NCBI GenBank assembly: GCA_964529795.1
Contig: CAZGXM010000044.1
Span: 1 to 21,187 of the forward strand
Source: CAZGXM01 sp964529795
GTDB taxonomy: Bacteria; Bacillota; JADQBR01
DNA length: 21,187 nt
Direction of reading: 5' to 3'
Positions 14,944 through 21,187 of this stretch are shown in pieces. Within the stretch, counting starts at the first letter, position 1. Each line of letters opens with the position of its first letter. The notes beneath the pieces are model-generated. The model saw only the letters and a program-made list of their open reading frames with translations, did no database searches and was not told the DNA's origin. A program made the position numbers and the translations under genes.

Positions 14944-14954
14944 AAGTTATGGTG

Positions 14955-14990
14955 AAAGCACCTGTAAAAAGCAGGTGCTTTGCTGATTTT
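14955..14990 (+). terminator. Terminator-like hairpin after the dodecin gene
   Basis: AAAGCACCTG (14955-14964) and CAGGTGCTTT (14972-14981) form a perfect 10-bp stem with a 7-nt loop, followed by GCTGATTTT. The T-run is displaced by five bases, so termination may be partial and allow read-through to spoVAC. Confidence 0.65.
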
Positions 14991-15051
14991 AAATCTATTT
15001 TCGGGCATGAAACAACCGCCGAAAGGAAAAAATAGTTTCGGAGGTGGTATT

Positions 15052-15540
15052 ATGGCTGCAACAGGAGGAGATTTACTGGACAAACAGTTTCAGCAGGCCA
15101 AAAAGCAGGCCGAGCAGCAACAGTACCAGCAAATGGTGCAAAAGGTCAAGCCCCGGCAGACCTGGGTGAAGAACGCCCTGGCCGCTTTTGTGGTGGGTGG
15201 CGGCATTACTGCTTTTGCTCAGATTATTCAAAATTTGTTCCAAGCCGGGGGATTACCGCAAAAGGAGGCGAGCACCACAACCCTTGTAATAATGATCTTT
15301 TTGGGAGCATTTTTTACTGGCCTGGGCATCTACGACAACCTGGGCAAATTCGCCGGGGCGGGCTCGATTGTTCCCATTACCGGTTTTGCCAACTCTATTG
15401 TCTCCCCGGCAATGGAATTCAAACGGGAAGGCTTTGTTTTCGGTGTGGCGGCAAAGATGTTTGCCATTGCCGGGCCGGTATTGGTTTACGGGTTTGTCAC
15501 ATCGGTGATAATCGGTTTGATAGCATTTTTTTTAAAGTAG
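15052..15540 (+). CDS. spoVAC: Stage V sporulation protein AC (SpoVA channel subunit)
   Basis: The 162-residue membrane protein starts with a polar, glutamine-rich cytoplasmic segment (about 1-40), followed by four to five hydrophobic helices. Family motifs include FVVGGGITAFAQIIQNLF, FLGAFFTGLGIYDNLGKFAGAG and PITGFANSIVSPAMEFK. SpoVAC is the mechanosensitive-channel-like component for Ca-dipicolinate movement across the inner forespore membrane. ATG 15052 is chosen for the GGAGGTGG site just upstream; an in-frame upstream extension to 14980 runs through the hairpin and is rejected. spoVAD follows 33 nt later. No spoVAA or spoVAB precedes it, the short arrangement common in clostridia. Confidence 0.93.
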   Translation: MAATGGDLLDKQFQQAKKQAEQQQYQQMVQKVKPRQTWVKNALAAFVVGGGITAFAQIIQNLFQAGGLPQKEASTTTLVIMIFLGAFFTGLGIYDNLGKFAGAGSIVPITGFANSIVSPAMEFKREGFVFGVAAKMFAIAGPVLVYGFVTSVIIGLIAFFLK

Positions 15541-15573
15541 TTCTTAAAAATTGTCTTGACTGGAGTGAGGTAT

Positions 15574-16587
15574 ATGGCAACAACGAAAAAAGTTGGCCAG
15601 CGGACAATACAGTTTATCAATCCGCCAGTGGTAATGGCCACTGCAGCCGTTGTGGGACCTAAAGAAGGAGAGGGCCCGCTGGCGGACAGCTTTGATAAGA
15701 TTATCCAGGACACCTACTATGGTGAAAAAACCTGGGAAAAAGCCGAGAACAAAATGCTGGCTGATGCCGTGGAAATGGTTATCAAAAAGGCGGGTTTTAC
15801 GTCTCGCGACATAGACTACTTGCTTGCCGGTGATTTGCTTAACCAAGTTATTTCGGCAAATTTTGCCGCCCGTCAACTGGGAATCCCCTTCGTCGGCCTG
15901 TACGGGGCGTGTTCCACGATGTACGAAGGAATTGCCCTGGGTTCCATGCTTGTGGAAGGGGGTTTTGCGGAAAGAGTGGTGGCAGCCACGTCCAGCCATC
16001 ATGATACTGCGGAAAGACAGTACCGGTTTCCCACCGAGCTGGGCGCCCAGCGTCCCATGAATTCCCAGTGGACGGTAACGGGCGCCGGGGCAATGCTGAT
16101 CGGCAAAGAGGGCCCCGGCCCGAAGATAACCCATGTCACCCTGGGCAAAGTGGTTGACCAGGGTGTTAAAGACCCCAATGACATGGGTTCCGCCATGGCT
16201 CCTGCCGCTGCCGACACTATTATTACCCATTTGCAGGATACCGGGCGTACACCCCGGGATTACGACCTGATTGTTACCGGTGATTTGGCTACAGTGGGCA
16301 AGGCTTTGGTAGAAAGACTAACCCAACAAAAAAACGTGGACCTGACCCAAAACCATACGGACTGCGGTATTCTTATTTACGACCCGTCACAGGACGTTCA
16401 TGCCGGCGGCAGCGGCTGTGCCTGCTCGGCAGTGGTGACCTGCAGTTACTTGATTGAAGAAATGATTGCCGGTAAGTTCAAGAGAATTTTCGGTGTGGGT
16501 ACCGGTGCGTTACACAGTCCGCTTTCCTGCCAGCAAGGGGAATCCATTCCCGGTATCGGCCATGGCGTAGTCTTTGAAATGATGTAA
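15574..16587 (+). CDS. spoVAD: Stage V sporulation protein AD (dipicolinic acid-binding)
   Basis: The 337-residue product has the thiolase/KAS III-like fold of SpoVAD, which binds dipicolinic acid for uptake into the forespore. Visible family blocks are QRTIQFINPPVVMATAAVVG at the N-terminus, LLAGDLLNQVISANFAAR, GLYGACSTMYEGIALGSM (Cys113 at the former thiolase active site), a TSSHHDTAERQYRFPTELG segment and HAGGSGCACSA. GGAGTGAGG at 15562-15570 supports ATG 15574 over an in-frame TTG at 15556. spoVAEB follows after a 101-bp gap that contains copy 2 of the heptad element. Confidence 0.95.
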   Translation: MATTKKVGQRTIQFINPPVVMATAAVVGPKEGEGPLADSFDKIIQDTYYGEKTWEKAENKMLADAVEMVIKKAGFTSRDIDYLLAGDLLNQVISANFAARQLGIPFVGLYGACSTMYEGIALGSMLVEGGFAERVVAATSSHHDTAERQYRFPTELGAQRPMNSQWTVTGAGAMLIGKEGPGPKITHVTLGKVVDQGVKDPNDMGSAMAPAAADTIITHLQDTGRTPRDYDLIVTGDLATVGKALVERLTQQKNVDLTQNHTDCGILIYDPSQDVHAGGSGCACSAVVTCSYLIEEMIAGKFKRIFGVGTGALHSPLSCQQGESIPGIGHGVVFEMM

Positions 16588-16624
16588 CGGGCTTTTCCAG
16601 AAAGGGTTTTGGCAGTGTGACCCC

Positions 16625-16672
16625 GAGAATTACCCAAGCGAATATCGAAAGTCGAATTTCGAACTGCGAGAA
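16625..16672 (+). repeat. Dispersed 48-bp element, copy 2: GAGAAT flank plus five TCGAANN heptads
   Basis: The 13-bp flank starting GAGAAT (16625-16637) is followed by five 7-bp units (16638-16672) with a CGA core at fixed phase. The last unit runs directly into the AAGGAGG ribosome site of spoVAEB (16671-16677). Copy 1 is at 11504-11551. Confidence 0.7.
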
Positions 16673-16688
16673 GGAGGAAAAAATAATC

Positions 16689-17045
16689 ATGACAATTTTA
16701 ATGGCCTTTCTTGTGGGCGGTTTACTATGTTTAATAGGCCAACTGGTGATGGATTTGACTCCCTACCATATTACCTCGGGCCATATTTTAGTCGGCTATG
16801 TTACCATCGGGGCCGTTTTCAGCGCCCTGGGATTATACCAACCGTTGGTAAACCTGGGCGGTGCCGGGGCGACCATACCCTTGAGCGGCTTTGGTCATAC
16901 CTTGGCTCAGGGGGCCATGGATGCCGTAAAAATGAACGGGCTGTTGGGGGCGTTTGGCGGCGGTATAGAAGCTACCGCTGCGGGTATCGCCGCGGCAGTG
17001 GTGTTTGGATACATGATGGCAGTGATATTTAATCCCCAAGGGTAG
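16689..17045 (+). CDS. spoVAEB: Stage V sporulation protein AEB (SpoVA channel subunit)
   Basis: The 118-residue hydrophobic protein has about four membrane helices and the SpoVAEB/SpoVAE pattern: MAFLVGGLLCLIGQLVMD, TSGHILVGYVTIGAVFSALG, and GAGATIPLSGFGHTLAQGAM. The last block resembles the PITGFANS segment of SpoVAC, to which it is related. AAGGAGG at 16671-16677 serves ATG 16689. An in-frame GTG at 16617 would translate through the heptad repeat and is rejected. It ends 4 nt before spoVAEA. Confidence 0.92.
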   Translation: MTILMAFLVGGLLCLIGQLVMDLTPYHITSGHILVGYVTIGAVFSALGLYQPLVNLGGAGATIPLSGFGHTLAQGAMDAVKMNGLLGAFGGGIEATAAGIAAAVVFGYMMAVIFNPQG

Positions 17046-17049
17046 TGTG

Positions 17050-17628
17050 ATGGCGGAACAGGCAAAAAAAAAGGTGATTCTCATCACCGATGGCGATAAT
17101 GCAGCCCGGCAGGCGGTGGAAAAAGTTGCCCAAAAGGTTGGCGGCAGGTGCATTTCCCTCTCCGCAGGCAGTCCCACCCCTTTGGCCGGTGAAGAAATCA
17201 TCGCATATATCATGGCTACTCCTTACGACCCGGTGCTGGTCATGCTGGATGACCGGGGTGACCGGGGTCGGGCCCGGGGTGAAACAGCGTTGGCCCAGAT
17301 AGTCAATAGCGATCAGGTGGAAGTATTGGGTGTGGTGGCAGTCGCAGCCAATACTGATTATGTCCGGGGGATTAAAGTGGACTGTTCCGTGACCAGGGAC
17401 GGAGAATTAATCAGGCAGGCGGTGGACAAGGATGGTTATCCCCGCATTGATAACAGTCAACGTCTGGAGGGGGATACGGTAGATGTGCTCAATGAACTGG
17501 ATGTGCCCCTCATTGTGGGTGTGGGTGATGTGGGCAAAATGAAGGGATCGGACTGTATTAACAAAGGCGCCCCTATTACCGTCCGGGCCGTGGAGGAAAT
17601 ATTGCTCAGGAGTGGTTATCAAGTATGA
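17050..17628 (+). CDS. spoVAEA: Stage V sporulation protein AEA
   Basis: The 192-residue soluble protein matches SpoVAEA: KKVILITDGDNAARQAVEKVA at the N-terminus, ISLSAGSPTPLAGEEI, a VLVMLDDRGDRGRARGE block and VEVLGVVAVAANT, ending in GSDCINKGAPITVRAVEEIL. Its exact role in dipicolinate handling is unknown. ATG 17050 has CAAGGG just upstream. The stop overlaps the start of spoVAF (ATGA at 17625-17628), so the two are coupled. Confidence 0.9.
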   Translation: MAEQAKKKVILITDGDNAARQAVEKVAQKVGGRCISLSAGSPTPLAGEEIIAYIMATPYDPVLVMLDDRGDRGRARGETALAQIVNSDQVEVLGVVAVAANTDYVRGIKVDCSVTRDGELIRQAVDKDGYPRIDNSQRLEGDTVDVLNELDVPLIVGVGDVGKMKGSDCINKGAPITVRAVEEILLRSGYQV

Positions 17629-19151
17629 CGGAGAAAATCAGGGAAAAGGTGCTGGTGCACAAGAAAATTAAAGAGAATAAGGCGTGGATAGACGAACAAC
17701 TGGCCCTGGATGAAAGTTTTGACCTGCTCTGGCGGGAATTTACCATTGCCGGTAAAGATGCGGCTTTGCTGTTTGTGGACGGTTTTGCAAAAGACGACAT
17801 CATGCTGTGGATTATGCGCCGCCTAACTGCCGTTGACAGAGATGAAATTACTCCCAATACATTTAAAAAAATATTTGCAAAGCAGGTTATCTACATAGAG
17901 GTTGACAGCGCGGATGATTTACACGAAGTGGTTGACACGATCCTGGCCGGTCCTCTTGCCCTGTTTGTGGACGGCCTCGATGAGGTTATCATCATTGATG
18001 CCAGGGACTATCCGGTACGCAGTCCCGAGGAACCGGACCTGGAACGGGTGGTGCGGGGTTCCCGGGACGGCTTTGTGGAGACCATTGTTTTTAACACGGC
18101 TTTGATTCGCCGGCGGGTAAGGGACCCGCGGCTGAGAAATGAACTGTTCAATGTGGGAAACCGGTCCAAGTCCGACATCTGTGTTTCGTATGTTGAAGAT
18201 ATAGCCAACCCCAAGCTGGTGGAAAAGGTCAAAAGCAAATTGCAGGAGATTGATATTGACGGGCTGCCCATGGCGGAAAAATCCGTGGAAGAGCTGATCA
18301 CTCCCGGCAGTTTTTGGACTCCCTTTCCCAGGGTAAGATACACGGAACGCCCTGACGTGGCAGCTCAGCATTTGCTGGAAGGACATGTACTGGTCATTGT
18401 GGATACATCTCCCAGCGTCATTATCCTGCCTGCCACATTATTTCATCATGTGCAGCACGCGGAAGAATTTCGCCAAGCGCCGCTGGTGGGGGCATACCTG
18501 CGCTGGGTGAGGTTTTTCGGCATTTTTGCCAGCATATTCATTGCACCGCTTTGGCTGCTGGTATCCCTGGACCCTGGCCTGCTGCCCGAAAGTCTGAAAT
18601 TTATCGGTCCGACCAAAGTGGGAAAAATCGGCCTGATGTGGCAGTTTGTCTTTGCCCAGTTGGGCATTGACCTGATGCGCATGGCCGCGGTGCACACCCC
18701 GGAAGCGCTGGCCACTGCCCTGGGCCTGATTGCGGCAGTGTTAATTGGCCAGATAGCCATCCAGATCGGGCTGTTTGCCCCGGAAGTGGTCCTCTATATG
18801 GCTATTGCGGCAATCGGTTCTTTTGCCACACCCAGCTATGAATTAAGTATGGCCAACCGGCTGGTACGCATTGTACTGATATTTGCCACCGGTATACTAC
18901 GGCTGCCCGGTTTTGTAGGCGCCACCGCGCTGGTGTTTATCTTTTTGGCTTTCACCAAATCCTTTGGTGTTCCGTACCTCTGGCCCTTGCTTCCTTTTAA
19001 CTACCAGGCCATGAAGTCCATCATAGTCCGCTCACCGGTGCCCATCCAGAACCTGCGCCCGTCAGCTTTAAAACCCCGGGACCGCGACCGCCAGCCGGCG
19101 GCTGCCATGAAGCCCGGAAAAGACCCGGACAGCCGGGAAAGGGACAAATAA
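17625..19151 (+). CDS. spoVAF: SpoVAF, GerA-type spore germination membrane protein
   Basis: The 508-residue product belongs to the GerA A-subunit family. A soluble N-terminal part (about 1-290) has the NTD segments DLLWREFTIAGKDAALLFVDGF and EPDLERVVRGSRDGFVETI. Around residue 245 comes the family motif LEGHVLVIVDTSPSVIILPAT. About five to six membrane helices follow from ~290 to ~465, with a proline- and arginine-rich cytoplasmic tail. In Bacillus SpoVAF is the last spoVA gene and modulates germination. Translational coupling to spoVAEA supports SpoVAF over a stand-alone GerA receptor. A clear terminator follows at 19193. Confidence 0.92.
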   Translation: MTEKIREKVLVHKKIKENKAWIDEQLALDESFDLLWREFTIAGKDAALLFVDGFAKDDIMLWIMRRLTAVDRDEITPNTFKKIFAKQVIYIEVDSADDLHEVVDTILAGPLALFVDGLDEVIIIDARDYPVRSPEEPDLERVVRGSRDGFVETIVFNTALIRRRVRDPRLRNELFNVGNRSKSDICVSYVEDIANPKLVEKVKSKLQEIDIDGLPMAEKSVEELITPGSFWTPFPRVRYTERPDVAAQHLLEGHVLVIVDTSPSVIILPATLFHHVQHAEEFRQAPLVGAYLRWVRFFGIFASIFIAPLWLLVSLDPGLLPESLKFIGPTKVGKIGLMWQFVFAQLGIDLMRMAAVHTPEALATALGLIAAVLIGQIAIQIGLFAPEVVLYMAIAAIGSFATPSYELSMANRLVRIVLIFATGILRLPGFVGATALVFIFLAFTKSFGVPYLWPLLPFNYQAMKSIIVRSPVPIQNLRPSALKPRDRDRQPAAAMKPGKDPDSRERDK

Positions 19152-19192
19152 TACTTCCGATACTGAGATTACAGGTGCAAATTTTATTAAGG

Positions 19193-19219
19193 GCCGGCAG
19201 TTTGCCGGCTTTGTTTTTT
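19193..19219 (+). terminator. Intrinsic terminator of the spoVA operon
   Basis: GCCGGCA (19193-19199) and TGCCGGC (19203-19209) form a perfect 7-bp GC-rich stem with a 3-nt loop, followed by TTTGTTTTTT. Confidence 0.9.
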
Positions 19220-19270
19220 CCGATTTCGCATATTAATTTAGCCGGGTAAATTAAAAAGTTTTATCAAGTG

Positions 19271-19300
19271 GCAGGATTCAAATGGTCATTGAATGAATAC
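19271..19300 (+). promoter_or_regulatory. Sigma-H-like promoter upstream of nhaA
   Basis: GCAGGATTC (19271-19279) fits RNAGGAWWW in 8 of 9 positions, and AATGAATAC (19292-19300) fits RNNGAATWW in 8 of 9. The gap is 12 nt, the same as in the spoIIAA promoter of this window, with the same GCAGGATT core. The predicted start point is about 19306. Confidence 0.5.
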
Positions 19301-19311
19301 ATTATAGATTG

Positions 19312-19334
19312 TCTTCGTGAGAAGAGAATTTTTT
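19312..19334 (+). terminator. Small attenuator-like hairpin in the nhaA leader
   Basis: TCTTC (19312-19316) and GAAGA (19321-19325) enclose a GTGA (GNRA) tetraloop, followed by GAA and six T ending at 19334. The stem is only 5 bp, so termination would be weak. It lies at the very 5' end of a transcript from the sigma-H-like promoter. Confidence 0.35.
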
Positions 19335-19362
19335 GGGGAATAAAAAGGCAAACAGGGAAAAA

Positions 19363-19371
19363 TGTTATGCT
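19363..19371 (+). promoter_or_regulatory. Alternative extended -10 element upstream of nhaA
   Basis: TGTTATGCT carries the TGN extension and a TATNNT-type -10. No recognisable -35 is present at the usual distance. It would give a leader of about 70 nt. Confidence 0.3.
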
Positions 19372-19392
19372 ATAAAGTGTTACTGGTCAGGG

Positions 19393-19416
19393 AAATATTT
19401 TGTTACTAAAATATTT
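19393..19416. repeat. AT-rich inverted repeat before the nhaA ribosome site
   Basis: AAATATTTT (19393-19401) and AAAATATTT (19408-19416) are perfect 9-bp inverted arms around GTTACT. It ends 22 bp before the AGGAGG site, so it could be an operator or a weak mRNA hairpin affecting translation. Confidence 0.5.
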
Positions 19417-19449
19417 TATGCCATTAATTTTAAGGATAGGAGGATGCAG

Positions 19450-20625
19450 ATGCGAAGAACCGTTGAATTGTTGCAGGAGTTTTCAATCCCGTTAATTTCC
19501 GGCGTATTTGTGGCCTTGATTTGGGCAAATTTCTCACCAGACAGTTACCGCGAGGTGATGGAAAGCGAACTGCTCTTCGGAGCCAATTTTCATTTTCTCG
19601 TAAATGACATCTTTATGGTATTTTTCTTTGCCATTGCCGGTGTCGAAATTACTCAGAGCATCATGCCCGGAGGGGACCTCAATCCCGTTAAAAAGGCGAT
19701 CAACCCGCTTTTTGCCACTTTGGGAGGGGTGGTAGGTCCCGTTATTGTTTATTTGAGTTTAAATGCCTTGATTGGCTCCCCGGAACTGGTGAGAGGCTGG
19801 GGTATTCCCACGGCAACCGATATCGCCCTGGCCTGGCTGGTGGCAAGATTTGTATTTGGCGCTGCCCACCCGGCGGTAAAGTTTTTACTGCTTTTAGCCA
19901 TTGCCGACGACGCCATCGGACTGTTTATCATCGCAGTCTTTTACCCGGACCCGACCTATCCCGTCGAGCCCTTGTGGCTGCTGCTGCTTTTGACCGGCAT
20001 GGTCATCGCTTTTGCCTTGCGGAAACTGAATGTGAGAAATTACTGGCCGTATCTTTTAACCGCAGGAGTGCTCAGTTGGACGGGACTGCACAATGCCCAC
20101 CTGCATCCGGCGCTGGCGCTGGTATTTATAGTACCCTTTCTCCCGCATCCTATCAGGGACCCTGGCCACTTGTTTGAAGCAAAGGAAGATGAACATTCCG
20201 CTTTGTCCCAGTTTGAACACGAGTGGAAAATTATTGTGGATTTCGGGCTCTTTTTCTTTGGCCTGTCCAATGCCGGCGTACAACTGTCAGCGATAGGCGT
20301 GCCTACCTGGCTGGTCTTTTTCGGCCTGTTAATTGGCAAAACCGTGGGAATTTACCTGCTGGCCAACCTGGCCAGACTGGCTGGTTTTCCTTTTCCCGAT
20401 GGCATGGGGCAAAAAGAAATTTTTGCTGCAGCTATCGTGGCGGCAGTGGGGTTAACCGTGGCGCTGTTTGTGGCCGGGGCGGCGTTTGTACGCGCGGATG
20501 TTCAGGGCGCTGCCAAGATGGGCGCTCTTTTCAGCGGCAGTGTGGCAATACTTGCATTGATTATGGGCAGAGTATTGGGAATAAAAAAAATTTACGGGGA
20601 AAAAAGCCCTGCCACGGCGGAGTAA
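19450..20625 (+). CDS. nhaA: NhaA-family Na+/H+ antiporter
   Basis: The 391-residue integral membrane protein has about eleven to twelve helices. NhaA landmarks are present: IFMVFFFAIAGVEI (the helix II-like segment), GIPTATDIALAW with Asp124 (counterpart of E. coli Asp133), and LLAIADDAIGLFIIAVF with the transport pair Asp153/Asp154 (counterparts of Asp163/164). A conserved lysine lies in LLIGKTVGIYLLA near the helix X position. The motif is ADDAIG rather than the usual IDDLGA, so this is a divergent branch. ATG 19450 sits 6 nt after AGGAGG (19438-19443); ATG 19444 abuts that site, and the TTG at 19333 would add a non-membrane leader and is rejected. It exchanges Na+ for H+ and is flanked by terminators, so probably monocistronic. 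Confidence 0.88.
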   Translation: MRRTVELLQEFSIPLISGVFVALIWANFSPDSYREVMESELLFGANFHFLVNDIFMVFFFAIAGVEITQSIMPGGDLNPVKKAINPLFATLGGVVGPVIVYLSLNALIGSPELVRGWGIPTATDIALAWLVARFVFGAAHPAVKFLLLLAIADDAIGLFIIAVFYPDPTYPVEPLWLLLLLTGMVIAFALRKLNVRNYWPYLLTAGVLSWTGLHNAHLHPALALVFIVPFLPHPIRDPGHLFEAKEDEHSALSQFEHEWKIIVDFGLFFFGLSNAGVQLSAIGVPTWLVFFGLLIGKTVGIYLLANLARLAGFPFPDGMGQKEIFAAAIVAAVGLTVALFVAGAAFVRADVQGAAKMGALFSGSVAILALIMGRVLGIKKIYGEKSPATAE

Positions 20626-20640
20626 AGGTGCCCACCTGGA

Positions 20641-20669
20641 AAAACTTGGGGGCCTGCCCCGGGTTTTTT
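20641..20669 (+). terminator. Intrinsic terminator after nhaA
   Basis: AAAACTTGGGG (20641-20651) pairs with CCCCGGGTTTT (20657-20667), an 11-bp stem with two G-T pairs and a 5-nt loop; the T-run continues to 20669. Confidence 0.85.
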
Positions 20670-20686
20670 GGTTCAATAAGCTAATC

Positions 20687-20714
20687 TTGACATGACAGGT
20701 TAATTCTTTAAAGT
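20687..20714 (+). promoter_or_regulatory. Secondary sigma-A promoter candidate
   Basis: A perfect TTGACA (20687-20692) is followed after 16 nt by TAAAGT (20709-20714), a 4 of 6 match to TATAAT. It would also transcribe the riboswitch, with a longer leader than the promoter at 20728. Confidence 0.35.
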
Positions 20715-20727
20715 TTTTTGGGAAGGG

Positions 20728-20756
20728 TTGCCAAGCGTCACCTCCTGTAGTAAAAT
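20728..20756 (+). promoter_or_regulatory. Sigma-A promoter of the cobalamin-riboswitch transcript
   Basis: TTGCCA (20728-20733), a 17-nt gap and TAAAAT (20751-20756) each match the consensus hexamers at 5 of 6 positions. The start point would be about 20763, some 20 nt before the aptamer. Perfect inverted arms AAAATTAT (20752-20759) and ATAATTTT (20772-20779) straddle the start point. Confidence 0.65.
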
Positions 20757-20780
20757 TATAGAAAATTACTCATAATTTTG

Positions 20781-20946
20781 TTGCCGGTCGTGGGAAAGCG
20801 GTGAGAGTCCGCTACAGCCCCCGCTACTGTGAGTACGGACGAAACCTGTAACAAACGCCACCGGGCCACCGGGAAGGCACAGGGAGTAGGGCGAAGTACA
20901 AGTCAGGAGACCATGCCGGTGACGGAATCTCAACAACCTTCGGTGG
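20781..20946 (+). ncRNA. Cobalamin (B12) riboswitch
   Basis: The region carries the conserved cobalamin aptamer elements in order: GGGAAAGCGGTGAGAGTCCG (20792-20811) with its AGCGG/CCGCT stem; the CAGCCCCCGCTACTGTGAG core (20815-20833); a variable middle with a CACCGGGCCACCGGG segment; and the B12 box AAGTCAGGAGACC (20900-20912). It binds adenosylcobalamin or another cobalamin and normally represses the downstream gene. An intrinsic terminator follows at 20975, so control is probably by premature termination. Boundaries are approximate. The B12 box makes the class assignment firm; the choice between adenosyl- and aquocobalamin subclasses is open. Confidence 0.93.
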
Positions 20947-20974
20947 GAAGGAAGGGGATACTGTCCGTTAACCG

Positions 20975-21000
20975 AAACCTGACCGTGGGTCAGGTTTTTC
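20975..21000 (+). terminator. Riboswitch-controlled intrinsic terminator
   Basis: AAACCTGACC (20975-20984) and GGTCAGGTTT (20988-20997) form a perfect 10-bp stem with a GTG loop, and the T-run extends to 20999. It lies 28 nt after the aptamer and 65 nt before the gene start, the expected place for an expression platform. Confidence 0.88.
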
Positions 21001-21065
21001 CATTGCACGGAAGTTTCTCCCATAAAGCAAGCCGAAGTAACAAAGATGGAGGGGAGAAAGAGAAA

Positions 21066-21187
21066 ATGAGAGGAAGAAGTATTGTTGCCTGGTTGACGGT
21101 AATTGTGATGGTATTTGGTTTGAGTGGTACGGCACTGGCCGGGACCACGGTAGAGATTGTCGCACCGGAAAGCGGCGGTGTTTATGC
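21066..21187 (+). CDS. B12-riboswitch-controlled secreted protein (partial, N-terminus only)
   Basis: The visible 40 residues start MRGRS, continue with a hydrophobic core IVAWLTVIVMVFGLSG, and reach a likely signal-peptidase site TALAG. The mature protein would begin about TTVEIVAPES. It is therefore exported or surface-bound. GGAGGGGAG at 21048-21056 gives a strong ribosome site for ATG 21066. The upstream cobalamin riboswitch and terminator indicate expression when B12 is scarce, so a role in cobalamin or corrinoid capture or import is a fair inference. The protein family cannot be read from this fragment, and the window ends inside the gene. Confidence 0.75.
   Translation, partial: MRGRSIVAWLTVIVMVFGLSGTALAGTTVEIVAPESGGVY

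Noticed and set aside
15022..15042. Third sigma-H promoter before spoVAC (AAAGGAAAA)
   Set aside because: No GAAT-type -10 occurs 11-12 nt downstream, and the site is a purine-rich stretch near the ribosome site.
15544..16230. Antisense open frame of 228 codons opposite spoVAD
   Set aside because: It is explained by codon bias of spoVAD on the other strand; no start signal or family features.
16617..16688. N-terminal extension of SpoVAEB from a GTG at 16617
   Set aside because: It would translate through the heptad repeat; the ribosome site at 16671-16677 points to ATG 16689.
19333..19449. N-terminal extension of NhaA from a TTG at 19333
   Set aside because: It would add a lysine- and cysteine-rich leader absent from NhaA proteins; AGGAGG at 19438-19443 points to ATG 19450.
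19220..19449. Known Na+ or nhaA-associated riboswitch in the nhaA leader
   Set aside because: Only small hairpins are visible, and I could not match the conserved cores of the described nhaA or Na+ motifs. A covariance-model scan would decide.

Overview
The window reads as chromosome of an anaerobic, endospore-forming member of the Firmicutes, most likely a clostridial lineage of the Peptococcaceae / Desulfotomaculum-Pelotomaculum kind. That placement rests on the order xerD-deoB-punA-pdp-dacF-spoIIAA-spoIIAB-sigF-spoVA, on frequent GTG/TTG starts with strong Shine-Dalgarno sites, and on the lack of spoVAA/spoVAB. The genus is inference. All genes recognised lie on the + strand.

Layout. (1) 1-2435 is the tail of a bacterial microcompartment (BMC) operon: the end of a BMC-like shell protein, a PduS-like flavin/Fe-S electron-transfer protein, a PduT-like tandem-BMC shell protein with a candidate pore Fe-S cysteine, and a small basic protein carrying two amphipathic helices that resemble BMC encapsulation peptides. 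(2) 2479-6409 holds a double-GAF/PucR-type regulator, a glutamate dehydrogenase and a class I amidotransferase-like C26 hydrolase. This part looks AT-richer than what follows. (3) 6410-6749 is a gene-free spacer ending in a clear terminator. (4) 6750-11499 carries a small membrane-anchored protein, XerD, and the nucleoside salvage genes deoB, punA and pdp. (5) 11650-14494 carries dacF, then the forespore sigma operon spoIIAA-spoIIAB-sigF behind a close sigma-H promoter match and a Spo0A box. (6) 14728-19151 carries a dodecin and then spoVAC, spoVAD, spoVAEB, spoVAEA and spoVAF. (7) 19450-20625 is an NhaA-family Na+/H+ antiporter with a sigma-H-like promoter and structured leader. (8) 20728-21187 is a complete B12-riboswitch regulatory unit (sigma-A promoter, cobalamin aptamer, intrinsic terminator) ahead of a secreted protein cut by the window end.

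How the parts work together. The BMC genes look like the redox module of a shell: PduS moves electrons, PduT may pass them through the shell, and the small protein could tether cargo. The nucleoside genes convert nucleosides to bases and pentose phosphates. The sporulation block covers activation of sigma-F by SpoIIAB/SpoIIAA, peptidoglycan trimming by DacF, and dipicolinic acid uptake by the SpoVA channel.

The less ordinary observations are the twin-tailed small BMC protein, a 48-bp dispersed element built from five TCGAANN heptads that occurs twice, matching sigma-H promoter candidates before both spoIIAA and nhaA, and a dodecin where spoVAA/spoVAB sit in Bacillus.
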